The notes below the pieces were generated by a model. That model searched no databases. It saw only the letters and a list, made by a program, of their open reading frames with translations, and was not told the origin of the DNA. A program made the translations under genes and the position numbers. A stretch of 64,000 bases of DNA from Polaromonas sp. (lineage in GTDB: Bacteria > Pseudomonadota > Gammaproteobacteria > Burkholderiales > Burkholderiaceae_C), in the NCBI GenBank assembly GCA_013298815.1, contig JAAFJF010000002.1:78981-142980 (forward strand). Reading direction: 5' to 3'. Below are positions 37,644 through 46,429 of the stretch, piece after piece (the first letter of the stretch is position 1; each line of letters opens with the position of its first letter).

Positions 37644-38452
37644 TAAAAATTGTTTTTCCATTGGCGAATCGCCGTAAATACAGCAACTGCATCAGTAGCC
37701 GTAGGGTCAAGCTGTTGCGCTGCTTGCACAACATCGGCTTGATCGCTGCGTAAAAAAGGATTGATTTGTAACTCACGGGCTATCGTACTTGGCAACGTGG
37801 GCACACCAGCTTCGCGTTTAGAAATACATTCCTGCTGGTATTGGATAAGCTCAGCGTTGTTTGGTTCCACAGCGCGGGCAAATTTCAAATTAGACAAGGT
37901 GTATTCGTGCGTACAGCATACGCGCGTATGGCTTGGAAGCGCCGCTAATTTGGTCAATGAATGGTGCATTTGTGCAGGCGTGCCCTCAAACAAACGGCCA
38001 CAACCGCCAGAGAACAAAGTATCGCCACAAAACAGCAACGGTACACCTTCAACACTATCGACATAAAAAGCGATGTGACCGGAGGTATGTCCAGGTACAT
38101 CAATCACATTAAAAGTAAGCCCTATTGCTTGAACTTTGTCACCGCCTTCTAATCGTCTTATAGGCTCGGGCATCGTCTCGGTCAGTGGGCCAAAAACCAT
38201 GGCGCCCGTTGTATCACGCAAAACATCAACACCGCCCGTGTGGTCAATGTGGTGATGCGTCACCAAAATAGTTTCCAAACGCAAGGATAAGCGCTGCAGC
38301 GCCTCAAGAACAACTTCGGCATCGCCGGGGTCAACCACTAAAGCTTGCTGAGTGTCGTGCAGCATCCAGATGTAGTTGTCTTCAAAAGCTGGGAGTGCAA
38401 CTAAATTTAGTGCGGAAGTTTTTAAAAAAGTGGGGGGAGATGTGTCATTCAT
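37643..38452 (-). CDS. gloB: Hydroxyacylglutathione hydrolase (glyoxalase II)
   Basis: GloB hydrolyses S-D-lactoylglutathione to D-lactate and glutathione, completing methylglyoxal detoxification. The metallo-beta-lactamase motif is VTHHHIDHTGGVD, followed by DVPGHTSGHIAFYV, FCGDTLFSGGCGRLFEG and CTHEYTLSN. The start is taken at ATG 38452 (MNDTSPPTF) rather than TTG 38485, giving 269 residues. The homology proper starts near LVALPAFEDNYIW. mltD overlaps its stop codon. Confidence 0.95.
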   Translation of the reverse strand: MNDTSPPTFLKTSALNLVALPAFEDNYIWMLHDTQQALVVDPGDAEVVLEALQRLSLRLETILVTHHHIDHTGGVDVLRDTTGAMVFGPLTETMPEPIRRLEGGDKVQAIGLTFNVIDVPGHTSGHIAFYVDSVEGVPLLFCGDTLFSGGCGRLFEGTPAQMHHSLTKLAALPSHTRVCCTHEYTLSNLKFARAVEPNNAELIQYQQECISKREAGVPTLPSTIARELQINPFLRSDQADVVQAAQQLDPTATDAVAVFTAIRQWKNNF

Positions 38453-38496
38453 AGCTGCCCAAATTATAGGCAACAGAGCAAGCAATAAGTTGCTAA

Positions 38497-39555
38497 TTAA
38501 GCGGAAAATTGCAATTTAGACTGTTTAGCGAACACATTGACATATGTTTTACTGATGTCAATTTTTTCAGCTTTGATATTGGGATCAAAACTTGACATCA
38601 CTTTGAGCGCCATTTTGGCAGCATCTTCTGCCACCAAGCCATCCAATGCGATAGATTCGCGTAATTTATTGAATGTGGCAAGATATAAACCTGTGTCTCC
38701 CATCAAGTACACATCGGGCACATTTCTCAATAAATCTTTAGGGCCAGCGGTTTGCAACCACTTTAATGACCGCACAATAGCATTTGACAATGCTTGCACC
38801 ACCCATTTGTTTTTTTGGATGTAATCTGGCGTTGTATACAGACAAGCTCCTGGCATTGCGCCGCCGAAGATTGCCTCCGTACCCCGCAAGGTACGCGAAT
38901 CTGCAATTATTTTAATATCACCCTGTTGCTCAAGTTGCGACATAACAGGTTCTAAATTGCAAATTGCATCGATTTGACCTGTTCGAAATGCAGACAAAGC
39001 CCCTGCCGAAGTACCCACACCTATGTAGCTCACGTCGTTTTGCGCCAATCCCGCACGCTGTAGGAGCACATTGGCCATGAAATTAGTCCCCGTGCCAGGC
39101 GCGGCTATACCAATACGCTTGCCTTTCAAATCAGCTAATCGCTTGTAATAGGGCATGTTTTTAACCGACACCCCCATCGCCATTTGTGGGGCGCGGCCCA
39201 AAGCAACAAAAGACTGCACAAAATGCTGCTTTGCATGCAGGCTGAAGAGATGCTCAAATGCGCCGCAGACGACATCTGCATTGCCATTAGCCAAAGCCTG
39301 CTGTGCACGAATTGAGCTTACATAGTCAACAATTTCAAGCTCTAAACCTTCCGCTGCAAAAAAACCAAGTTGCTCAGCAATGGTCAGCGGTAAATAGTAA
39401 AACGCAGCTTTACCACCAACTGCCAAGGTAGTTTTACTTTTTTCGAACCGACCTTGCGCTTGTGACGACGCACCAAAGCCAGCTAAAAAACCCGCAGATG
39501 AACCGATTGCCAATGAACTGGCTAGGCTAAATTGACGGCGGTTGATGTTTCCCAC
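38497..39555 (-). CDS. Orphan ABC substrate-binding protein (NMT1/SsuA-like), Tat signal
   Basis: The 352-residue protein starts with a twin-arginine signal, NRRQFSLASSLAIGSSAGFL. The NMT1/THI5-like fold follows: YYLPLTIAEQLGFFAAEGLELEIVDY, GKRIGIAAPGTGTNFMANVLL and IDAICNLEPVMSQLEQQG. Related proteins bind sulfonates, nitrate, taurine or pyrimidine precursors. No ABC permease or ATPase gene adjoins it; recR and gloB flank it. The ligand and the membrane partner must therefore lie elsewhere. It is oriented with gloB but has its own 150-bp upstream gap. Confidence 0.85.
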   Translation of the reverse strand: MGNINRRQFSLASSLAIGSSAGFLAGFGASSQAQGRFEKSKTTLAVGGKAAFYYLPLTIAEQLGFFAAEGLELEIVDYVSSIRAQQALANGNADVVCGAFEHLFSLHAKQHFVQSFVALGRAPQMAMGVSVKNMPYYKRLADLKGKRIGIAAPGTGTNFMANVLLQRAGLAQNDVSYIGVGTSAGALSAFRTGQIDAICNLEPVMSQLEQQGDIKIIADSRTLRGTEAIFGGAMPGACLYTTPDYIQKNKWVVQALSNAIVRSLKWLQTAGPKDLLRNVPDVYLMGDTGLYLATFNKLRESIALDGLVAEDAAKMALKVMSSFDPNIKAEKIDISKTYVNVFAKQSKLQFSA

Positions 39556-39707
39556 AATGCTGTTGTTTCCTTGATCGACATTGCATTAAGCATATCGTCA
39601 TCATTTCATCCGCGCATCGGGAACATCCTTAATCGGGTTTGTATTAATCGGGTTATTACTAACGCAGACTAACTGCTTCCATCGTCTGCTAAATGTCGTT
39701 AAATCCG

Positions 39708-40310
39708 TTATCTTCTGTCTACCAGTGCATGCGCAATAGTACCTAAGTCAACATACTCTAGCTCGCTGCCAATCGGTACACCACGCGCCAAACGAGTGAC
39801 CTTGATGCTGCGTGCTTTCAACCCTTCGCTAATCACATGCGCGGTGGTTTCGCCTTCAGCTGTGAAGTTTGTCGCCAAAATCACCTCCTCAATAGGGGAA
39901 GTTTGCACGCGTTGAAATAGCTTTTTCAAGCCAATTTCATTGGGTCCGATACCGTCTAGCGGACTCAATTTACCCATCAACACAAAATACAAACCTTTGA
40001 ACGCGCCCGTGCGCTCTAGCGCCAATTGGTCGGCTGGCGTTTCCACCACGCACAGCCGCGTTTGGTCGCGCTGCACATCACTGCAAGTGTTACAAACCTC
40101 GTTTTGGGTAAAGGTATTGCACTGGCTGCAATGCAGCACTTGCGAAGCCGCATTCGCCAGCGCTTGCGCCATGATTTGGGCACCTGCTCTGTCGTGTTGC
40201 AGCAAGTGAAACGCCATGCGCGATGCAGATTTCAGCCCCACGCCAGGCAAACGACGTAACGCTTGAATTAACGCGTCTAAGGCATTGATGTTGGCGCTGG
40301 AATTATCCAT
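39708..40310 (-). CDS. recR: Recombination protein RecR
   Basis: RecR works with RecO and RecF to load RecA at gaps. The 200-residue protein has the HhH-like [21 protein letters not shown], the zinc finger [16 protein letters not shown] and the Toprim motif [14 protein letters not shown]. The C-terminal [21 protein letters not shown] is conserved. It is the last gene of dnaX-ybaB-recR, 23 bp after ybaB. Confidence 0.96.
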   Translation of the reverse strand: MDNSSANINALDALIQALRRLPGVGLKSASRMAFHLLQHDRAGAQIMAQALANAASQVLHCSQCNTFTQNEVCNTCSDVQRDQTRLCVVETPADQLALERTGAFKGLYFVLMGKLSPLDGIGPNEIGLKKLFQRVQTSPIEEVILATNFTAEGETTAHVISEGLKARSIKVTRLARGVPIGSELEYVDLGTIAHALVDRR

Positions 40311-40333
40311 TCAGAGGGCTTAGAAGGATACTT

Positions 40334-40666
40334 TTAAAACGGAAACTTCATGCCGCCCGGCAAACCCGGCATGCCTTTGGAGACACTACCCATCTTGGCA
40401 TCGCTGTTGTCTGCCAGCTGTTTGGCTGCGTCGTTAAAAGCTACTGTCAGCATGTCTTCCAACATGTCTTTGTCGTCTGCGAGCAAGCTAGGGTCAACCT
40501 CAATGCGTTTGACCATGTGCTTACCTGTCATGGTGATTTTGACCAAACCAGAGCCCGAAGTGCCAATAACTTCTGAATTGGCCAGCTCTTCTTGCGCTTT
40601 TTTCATGTTTTCTTGCATGGCAGTGGCTTGCTTCATCAGGCCCGCGAGTTGTCCTTTGTTGAACAT
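40334..40666 (-). CDS. ybaB: Nucleoid-associated protein YbaB/EbfC
   Basis: This 110-residue DNA-binding protein starts [21 protein letters not shown] and contains [30 protein letters not shown]. It ends with the Gly/Pro/Met-rich tail [13 protein letters not shown], as is usual. EbfC forms dimers shaped like tweezers and compacts DNA. It sits between dnaX and recR, the conserved order, 68 bp after dnaX. Confidence 0.94.
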   Translation of the reverse strand: MFNKGQLAGLMKQATAMQENMKKAQEELANSEVIGTSGSGLVKITMTGKHMVKRIEVDPSLLADDKDMLEDMLTVAFNDAAKQLADNSDAKMGSVSKGMPGLPGGMKFPF

Positions 40667-40734
40667 GGTATTTCCTTTTGATTGAATCTAAGTGGTTGAT
40701 TTAAATAGCTTTACATATGGTTTAAAGCGCGGAT

Positions 40735-42642
40735 TTAAACCTGTTTGTCAGTAACTTTGATGCTGCCAGGCACGATTTTCGCCCCAAAATCTCGCATCAG
40801 CTGCTGCACATACGCGTCTTGCGTGATGATATCTTGCGCCATGCGCTGGCGCTCGGCCGCTGCCGCAGCAATACGCTTGGCGGGCGTGTCACTGGCTGGA
40901 CCGATTTCAATACTAATCCGCACAGAGTGCCCCAAGGTCTCAAGCGCAGACTGCAATTTCTCAGGACTACCGCTTTGACTGAGCGACTCACGCTCAATCC
41001 GCAAAAGCCAATCGTGCGGTTCGCTGTCGTTATTTGGCGTGGTTCGCGCAACCAATTGCGACTGCAAAGCCAGCTCGCGTACCAAAGCGGCAATCGCCTC
41101 AGCCGCCAGCAATTGCTGCACCGCAGCGTGCCAAAGGTCGCCTTCAGGTGTAGGCACCAATTCAGCCGGTGCAATCGCAGAATTCAACCCCGCGCGCTCG
41201 GTGCGTTGCTCGGTACGGGCACTGGGTGCAGATTGCTCACGCACTGGAATTGCTACAAATTTAGGAGCTGCTGAGGCAGTAAATGCGCCGGATATTGGCA
41301 TATTTACCTCTAAATTAGGTGTTTTTACGACTTCAACTGGTGTTTTAGGCGTTTTTTGAGCAACTATTGGCTCTACAAGCGCTGTTTCACGTTCGGGTTG
41401 AGCTTGCACAAACCCTTGCGCTTGGTTTGACATAGAGCCTTCGACTGGCTCAGGGCGAACGAATTTCGCAGGCTGAACAGCAGCTACAACTGATTTAAAA
41501 GTTTTTTTTTCAGCCGGTGGATTGGATCCATCTGGCTTGAAGGCTAACAACCGGAGCAACACCATCGTCAGCGCAGCGTACTCATCAGGCGCTAAACCCA
41601 GCTCTGCGCGGCCATGCAGGCACAGGCTGTAGAGCAACTGCGTCTCGTCTTTGGGCAAATCCCCAGCCAATTGGCTGGTTTGCACGGCTTCCGCATCCGA
41701 CGCATCCACCGGCATGTTGGGCACAGCTTGCATCACCGCCATACGCTGCAAAATAGTCGTCATTTCTTCCAAGGTGGAAGCGGCAGACAAGCCGTTCAAA
41801 CGCAGCGTTTCCACCGTTTCAACCACGGTTTTGCCATCGCCCTGCGCCAAAGCGCCAATCAGGTTGAACACATAACTGCGGTCCACGCTGCCCAGCATCA
41901 GCCGCACAGACGCTTCTTCCAGCCTGCCATCTGCGCCCGAGCCGCTGAAGGCAATGGCTTGATCGGTCAACGACAGCGCATCCCGCATCGACCCTCGCGC
42001 TCCGCGCGCCAGTAAACGCAGCGCCTGCGTATCTGCGCCAATGCCCTCGGCTTGCAGCACTTTTTGCAGGTGCTCCAGCACCGTTTCAGGAGCCATAGGG
42101 CGTAAATTGAACTGCAAACAGCGCGAAAGCACCGTCACCGGCACTTTTTGCGGATCCGTTGTCGCCAAAACGAATTTGAGGTATTCCGGCGGCTCTTCCA
42201 GCGTTTTCAACATCGCGTTGAACGCGGTGTTGGTCAGCATGTGCACCTCGTCAATCATGAAGACTTTGAAGCGCCCCTGCACCGGTTTGTAAACCGCCTG
42301 CTCCAGCAGCGCCTGCACCTCGTCCACACCCCGGTTAGAGGCAGCATCCAGCTCGGTATAGTCCACAAACCGGCCGCTATCAATATCAGTGCAAGCTTGG
42401 CACACGCCACAAGGCGTCGCAGTGATACCGCCCTGCCCGTCAGACCCTTGGCAGTTCAACGACTTAGCCAAAATCCGCGAAATCGTCGTCTTCCCCACCC
42501 CCCGCGTGCCCGTGAACATGTAGGCATGGTGCAGCCGCTGGGTGGTCAACGCGTTGGTCAACGCCTGCACCACGTGCTCCTGCCCCACCAGTTCGGTGAA
42601 GTTTTTAGGACGGTATTTGCGGGCGAGGACCAAATAAGACAT
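40735..42642 (-). CDS. dnaX: DNA polymerase III subunits tau (and probably gamma)
   Basis: DnaX is the clamp-loader ATPase. Walker A is MFTGTRGVGKTTISRILAK, the zinc-binding Cys cluster includes CQGSDGQGG...CGVCQACTDI, Walker B is KVFMIDEVHML and the sensor is LATTDPQKVPVTVLSRC. Domains I-III end near residue 372. An A9 run (41502-41510) spans codons 378-381; a -1 shift gives two more residues then TAA, a +1 shift stops within six codons. This would yield a gamma-like form of about 382 residues. The downstream linker carries two interspersed repeats read in frame: KFVRPEPVEG (about 391-400) and NMPISGAFTASAAPKFVAI. The full-length product is 635 residues. Confidence 0.96.
   Translation of the reverse strand: MSYLVLARKYRPKNFTELVGQEHVVQALTNALTTQRLHHAYMFTGTRGVGKTTISRILAKSLNCQGSDGQGGITATPCGVCQACTDIDSGRFVDYTELDAASNRGVDEVQALLEQAVYKPVQGRFKVFMIDEVHMLTNTAFNAMLKTLEEPPEYLKFVLATTDPQKVPVTVLSRCLQFNLRPMAPETVLEHLQKVLQAEGIGADTQALRLLARGARGSMRDALSLTDQAIAFSGSGADGRLEEASVRLMLGSVDRSYVFNLIGALAQGDGKTVVETVETLRLNGLSAASTLEEMTTILQRMAVMQAVPNMPVDASDAEAVQTSQLAGDLPKDETQLLYSLCLHGRAELGLAPDEYAALTMVLLRLLAFKPDGSNPPAEKKTFKSVVAAVQPAKFVRPEPVEGSMSNQAQGFVQAQPERETALVEPIVAQKTPKTPVEVVKTPNLEVNMPISGAFTASAAPKFVAIPVREQSAPSARTEQRTERAGLNSAIAPAELVPTPEGDLWHAAVQQLLAAEAIAALVRELALQSQLVARTTPNNDSEPHDWLLRIERESLSQSGSPEKLQSALETLGHSVRISIEIGPASDTPAKRIAAAAAERQRMAQDIITQDAYVQQLMRDFGAKIVPGSIKVTDKQV
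41249..41315 (+). repeat. Interspersed palindromic repeat, copy R6, inside dnaX
   Basis: The plus strand reads ATTGCTACAAATTTAGGAGC, TGCTGAGGCAGTAAATGCGC and CGGATATTGGCATATTTACC. GAGGCAGTAAAT pairs imperfectly with ATTTACCTC. Read on the minus strand in dnaX it gives GAFTASAAPKFVAI, related to the nadE (LASVNTASAAIDLIV) and MFS (LASVFTACTATSLVA) readings. It lies in the tau-specific linker. Confidence 0.85.
41436..41464 (-). repeat. RPEPVEG-type interspersed repeat inside dnaX
   Basis: The plus strand reads GAGCCTTCGACTGGCTCAGG then GCGAACGAA, a very common proteobacterial repeat. In dnaX it is translated as FVRPEPVEGS, the well-known peptide trace of this repeat in proteins. It lies about 40 bp downstream of the A9 tract, in the linker after domain III. 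Confidence 0.85.
41502..41510 (-). other. A9 slippery tract in dnaX, probable gamma/tau switch
   Basis: On the coding strand nine A residues (codons GAA AAA AAA ACT) follow GCTG. The -1 frame reads AAC TTT TAA, and the +1 frame meets TAG a few codons on. Thermus thermophilus dnaX uses an A9 run for transcriptional slippage, and Escherichia coli uses A AAA AAG for ribosomal frameshifting; both make gamma. The site sits just after the clamp-loader domains, where a gamma end is expected. Confidence 0.7.
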
Positions 42643-42720
42643 AAGCTCTAGATTCTACGGCGTGAATTCTGGCAAAAAGCACCTAAATTCAGCAAAATGC
42701 ATAAAACCTCGGAAAATACC

Positions 42721-42781
42721 CTGCAAATATGGCTATGGCCAGTGTATTTGTTGCTAGATATGCTACTAAATTTATAGCATT
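42721..42781 (-). repeat. Interspersed palindromic repeat, copy R7
   Basis: A degenerate copy reads GGCCAGTGTATTTGTTGCTA, GATATGCTACTAAATTTATAG and CA. It keeps the CCAGTGTATTTxxTGC core and the TGCTACTAAATTTATAGCA hairpin half. It lies between dnaX and the small membrane-protein gene. Confidence 0.65.
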
Positions 42782-42823
42782 TTTGCAGCAAAATTAAATG
42801 GCAATCGTCTTTCGAATGCTCGA

Positions 42824-43093
42824 TCAATAAAAACGCGCCCAAATCACAAAAGTAACGAGCGGGAGATGTGCTAACGACAGACGTGGCCAACTTATATAAC
42901 CATCAATCACGACTCTAGAACAACCCCAAATTGCTATGCCGATGCTGAGGGGTAATAAAAATAAATCCCATGTGCTACTTCCCGGATGTGACCAAGCCAA
43001 TGTCATTAAAAGTAGAAATACGCCTATTGGAAACAAGCTTAAAGTGAGTAAAAACATCCAAAGTTTAATAACAGTGCGCATTGATATTCCCAA
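42824..43093 (-). CDS. Small hydrophobic protein of unknown function
   Basis: An 89-residue frame encodes three hydrophobic segments: LWMFLLTLSLFPIGVFLLLM, LFLLPLSIGIAIWGC and LAHLPLVTFVIWARFY. Basic residues precede the first, as in a small inner-membrane protein. I recognise no family. An ATG four codons in (MRTVIKL) is an alternative start. It fills most of the gap between fructokinase and dnaX on the same strand. The hydrophobic periodicity makes it plausible, but no ribosome-binding site is convincing. Confidence 0.45.
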   Translation of the reverse strand: MGISMRTVIKLWMFLLTLSLFPIGVFLLLMTLAWSHPGSSTWDLFLLPLSIGIAIWGCSRVVIDGYISWPRLSLAHLPLVTFVIWARFY

Positions 43094-43158
43094 AAATTAT
43101 TTGGAAACTTTAACAAGCTAAATTTAATGCGTCAACAGCTCGACCGTTGATCTAGGTA

Positions 43159-44076
43159 TTAAATCGGTGTTAATTCCGAGTACTTAGGCGGTTGGCAGCC
43201 TGCTCTTGTACAGTTAATAGCTGCTGCTTGCATGGCTTGGGACACGGTGGTTTGGACGCGGCTGGCGGCGTTTTCGGGTTGTAGAACCCAATCGCCCAAG
43301 CAATTGCCCCAAAACGTGTCGCCAGCGCCTACGGTGTCTACCACGGTGACTTTGGGGACGTCTTGTTCGGCGAATTTGCCGTCTACTTGCAGCCAAGCGC
43401 CATCGCCACCAAACGTCAGCGCAACGCGGCTGATGCCTTGGTTTGTGAAGTGTTTGGCAATCTCGGCACCTTGATTGCGTTTGGGTGCTACAAAACCGAG
43501 CAATTCCAAATCTTCGTCGCTGGCTTTGAGCCAATCTGCCAAGGGCACGGCGGCTTGCACGGCGGCGACGTATTGGGCAAGGTTCGCTGCTAATTTGGGG
43601 CGCAGGTTCACGTCAATACTGATGGTCCAGCCCATTTTCTTTGCGCCTTTGAGCACATTGATGACTTTTTCGTGTTCTGGTGGCACGAGAAGCAGCGAGC
43701 CAGCGTGCAGTACGCCGGGTGTAATGCCCTCCAAAACCGTCAAAATTTGATCAACCGTGTAATCACGGTCGGCGATACCTTCGCGGTAAAAGCCGTAGCT
43801 GGGTTGACCATTTTTGATTTGCACGACTGCAAGTGACGTGGGCAAACGGCTTGCTGGCAGCAAGGGCTTTACGCCTTCTGAAGCCAACTGCGCGCGCATG
43901 TCGTCGCCAAAATTGTCTGTTGACAGTGGGTTGACAAAGCTCACATCTGCACCACGCAAAGCCGCTGCACGCGCCATGTTGTAGGGGCTGCCACCTTTGA
44001 GGGGTTTTAAGGTGCCGTCTGGCTGGGCTATGCAGTCCATCAGTGCTTCGCCGAGCACACAAATTGATTTTTTCAT
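43159..44076 (-). CDS. PfkB-family sugar kinase, probably fructokinase
   Basis: The 305-residue protein shows both PfkB signatures: an N-terminal GGSPYNMARAAALRGADVSF and the C-terminal anion-hole motif VVDTVGAGDTFWGNCLGDW with the catalytic Asp. LGEALMDCIAQPDG at the start and the ABC neighbours favour fructokinase. It is the last gene of a minus-strand group with the permease and the substrate-binding protein. Phosphorylation of the imported hexose at C6 is inferred from the family. Confidence 0.88.
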   Translation of the reverse strand: MKKSICVLGEALMDCIAQPDGTLKPLKGGSPYNMARAAALRGADVSFVNPLSTDNFGDDMRAQLASEGVKPLLPASRLPTSLAVVQIKNGQPSYGFYREGIADRDYTVDQILTVLEGITPGVLHAGSLLLVPPEHEKVINVLKGAKKMGWTISIDVNLRPKLAANLAQYVAAVQAAVPLADWLKASDEDLELLGFVAPKRNQGAEIAKHFTNQGISRVALTFGGDGAWLQVDGKFAEQDVPKVTVVDTVGAGDTFWGNCLGDWVLQPENAASRVQTTVSQAMQAAAINCTRAGCQPPKYSELTPI

Positions 44077-44156
44077 CTCAGAATTATGTTTCTTGTGTCG
44101 TCTTCGTATTGAACTTTAAGCAACAAAACTCGATACTTTTTTGCAAAAATGCAGAT

Positions 44157-45110
44157 TTACTTTTTCAATAAACGCTGACGACGCACCACATCAATCCAAA
44201 CCGCGATGATGACGACCGCGCCAATCGCCATCATTTGGCGGAATTGCGAGATTTCCATCAAGTTCATACCGTTGCGGATCATGGTGATGAGCACCGCACC
44301 CAGCAAGCTGCCCCAAATGCTGCCGCGTCCACCAAAGAGTGAGGTACCGCCCAAAATGACCGCTGCGATCGCGTCCAACTCAAAATTTTGCGCCATTTTG
44401 CCGCTGGATGAGTCCATACGACCCATCAAAACAATAGCACCGATGGCGCAAGACAAGCCACTCACAACGTAGACTCCAAGTTTGTACCAGCGAATATTGA
44501 TACCCACTTGGCGTGCGCCCATTTCGTTAGAGCCCATGGCGTAAACATAGCGACCCAATTTGGTGCTAGACAATACAAAAGACATGCATACAAAAAACAC
44601 GCCTGCAATCCAAGTTGGCATAGGCACACCTAAAAATTCGCCGTAACCCAAAAACCGAATCAACGGCGGCATGCCAGAGTTGTCAAACCCGCCAGTCGCA
44701 TCAAACGCCAGACCGCGCCACAGTGTCAACCCCCCCAAAGTCACGATAAATGATGGAATACCTACAAACGCGACCAAATAACCATTAAACAAACCCACCG
44801 CAGCGCCAATGGCCAAAGCGGCAAGGATGGCAATATAAGGATTGATACCCAATTTAATCATCATGTGCCCAGCAATTGCTCCTGCTAGCGCACATATTGC
44901 ACCCACGGCGAGGTCTACGCCGCCAGTCAATATCACAAAGGTTTGGCCGCCTGCTAGCAGCGCGACCACAGAGGCTTGGACCAAAATATTGGACAAATTA
45001 CCTGTGGTCAAAAAATAAGGTGAGGCAAAAGTCAAAAATAGGCTCAACACCAGCAACGCGACCAACGCGCCATACCACTCTTGGCGGGTGATTAGCTTCA
45101 GGGAATTCAT
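44157..45110 (-). CDS. Sugar ABC transporter permease (RbsC/FrcC-like)
   Basis: The 317-residue protein has about eight to ten membrane spans and the branched-chain-permease-like signature of the RbsC family: LTGGVDLAVGAICALAGAIAGHMM, YLVAFVGIPSFIVTLGGLTLWRG and VILGGTSLFGGRGSIWGSLLGA. It would pair with the ATPase at 46430 and the binding protein at 45248. The gene lies 137 bp after the binding-protein gene, with a terminator-like hairpin between. Confidence 0.93.
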   Translation of the reverse strand: MNSLKLITRQEWYGALVALLVLSLFLTFASPYFLTTGNLSNILVQASVVALLAGGQTFVILTGGVDLAVGAICALAGAIAGHMMIKLGINPYIAILAALAIGAAVGLFNGYLVAFVGIPSFIVTLGGLTLWRGLAFDATGGFDNSGMPPLIRFLGYGEFLGVPMPTWIAGVFFVCMSFVLSSTKLGRYVYAMGSNEMGARQVGINIRWYKLGVYVVSGLSCAIGAIVLMGRMDSSSGKMAQNFELDAIAAVILGGTSLFGGRGSIWGSLLGAVLITMIRNGMNLMEISQFRQMMAIGAVVIIAVWIDVVRRQRLLKK

Positions 45111-45165
45111 ATGACCGTCCTCAACAATACTAAAAATCTAAAAAACACCAACTAAACGTAACAAT

Positions 45166-45197
45166 AAAAAAGGGCGACCGCTTTGCAACGGTCGCCT
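45166..45197 (-). terminator. Hairpin between sugar-binding protein and permease genes
   Basis: On the minus strand GGCGACCG-TTGCAAAG-CGGTCGCC is followed by CTTTTTTATT. It is a good intrinsic terminator placed inside the transport operon. Partial termination would make binding protein in excess over permease, a common design. Confidence 0.85.
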
Positions 45198-45247
45198 TAA
45201 AGTCTCTCTTACTTAACTACTTACTCTCTCAACTAACAAATCTAAAA

Positions 45248-46252
45248 TCACTTCACTTTCATGAACTGGCCAACGCCAGAATCTTTAGCGAACTGGTCAA
45301 CGTTGGCGGGCAACACCAAGAATGAACCTGTGTCGATACGTTTTTCAACTTTGCCGCCGTTAGCTGCTGCAATCGCTGTCTCGACACCCACTTTGCCGAT
45401 TTTGGCAAGCATTTGTGCAGAGTTAGCTTGTTGCCAGCCCTCTTTCATCATGTCCAAACCACCTGGTGAACCGTCAAAACCAGCGATTTTCACGTCGCCC
45501 GGCTTCTTGCCAGCGGCCAACAAGGCTGCTTTTGCACCTAAAGCGCCGCCGTCCCATGCGCAAGCAATGACTTTAGCTTTTGGATTTGCTTTCAAAGCAG
45601 CTTCCACGCCGTTTTGAGCCATGGTTTGATCCCAAGTTGTAGGAACTTCGACCACTTTAACGTTAGGCTTTTTAGCTTTCAAACCAGCCAAGAAACCTTC
45701 TTTACGCTCGCGGCCTGTGGATTGACCTTGGTCACCCGTCACGTAGATAACCGTGTCTGTGTCGCCGACTTGGTCAGCAGCCCAGTCGCCTTGTGACTTA
45801 GCTGCTGGCACGTTGTCAGTTGCGACATAAGATGTGATTTCTGCACCGTCAATGCCTGTATCAACAGCAATCACTGCAATACCTGCAGCCAATGCTTTGC
45901 TGATAGCTGGCGCAATACCTTTGCTGTCAACTGGCGCGATAGCGATAGCGTTCACTTTGCGGGTAATCATGTCTTCAACGATAGCCAATTGCTTGGACAA
46001 CTCGCCTTTTTCAGCAGCCAGCTCAATGAATTTCACGCCTGGGGCAGCGCCAGCGGCTTTAGCGCCACCGTTGATGAGCGTCCAGCCTTCGTTGGTGTTG
46101 CCGTTGGTAATGTATGCAACGGTCACTTCTTTCACGGCTGGTGCTGCTGGTGCAGCAGCTGCGGGAGCGGCTTCTTTTTTGCCACAGGCAGTCAAAACTG
46201 CAGCAGCAACGACTGCCAAAGCCAATTGGCCTAATAAACGCTTTTGAATCAT
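45248..46252 (-). CDS. Sugar ABC transporter substrate-binding lipoprotein (FrcB-like)
   Basis: The 334-residue protein has a lipoprotein-type signal, LALAVVAAAVLTACGKKEA, then an Ala/Pro-rich spacer. The periplasmic-binding-protein fold follows: VTVAYITNGNTNEGWTLINGG, KVNAIAIAPVDSKGIAPAIS and IAVIAVDTGIDGAEITSYVATDN. It belongs to the ribose/fructose/xylose class (PBP type 1). The neighbouring fructokinase and single-domain ATPase point to fructose, but ribose or a rarer sugar is possible given the RbsD/FucU gene. It diverges from the ATPase gene with 177 bp between. Confidence 0.92.
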   Translation of the reverse strand: MIQKRLLGQLALAVVAAAVLTACGKKEAAPAAAAPAAPAVKEVTVAYITNGNTNEGWTLINGGAKAAGAAPGVKFIELAAEKGELSKQLAIVEDMITRKVNAIAIAPVDSKGIAPAISKALAAGIAVIAVDTGIDGAEITSYVATDNVPAAKSQGDWAADQVGDTDTVIYVTGDQGQSTGRERKEGFLAGLKAKKPNVKVVEVPTTWDQTMAQNGVEAALKANPKAKVIACAWDGGALGAKAALLAAGKKPGDVKIAGFDGSPGGLDMMKEGWQQANSAQMLAKIGKVGVETAIAAANGGKVEKRIDTGSFLVLPANVDQFAKDSGVGQFMKVK

Positions 46253-46429
46253 GGGGAATCTCCAAATTTAAGTTGTCAATATTGACTTAGTAGCCGCGTC
46301 ATAAAAAGGTACAACACTTGCTAGGTATGGATTACATCACAGTTTCATTTAAATAAACCTAGTAGTTTTACTAATACAATCTCGAGCAACTTGTGGCATG
46401 CTAGCAACCTATTTGAACTTTTAACCCCT

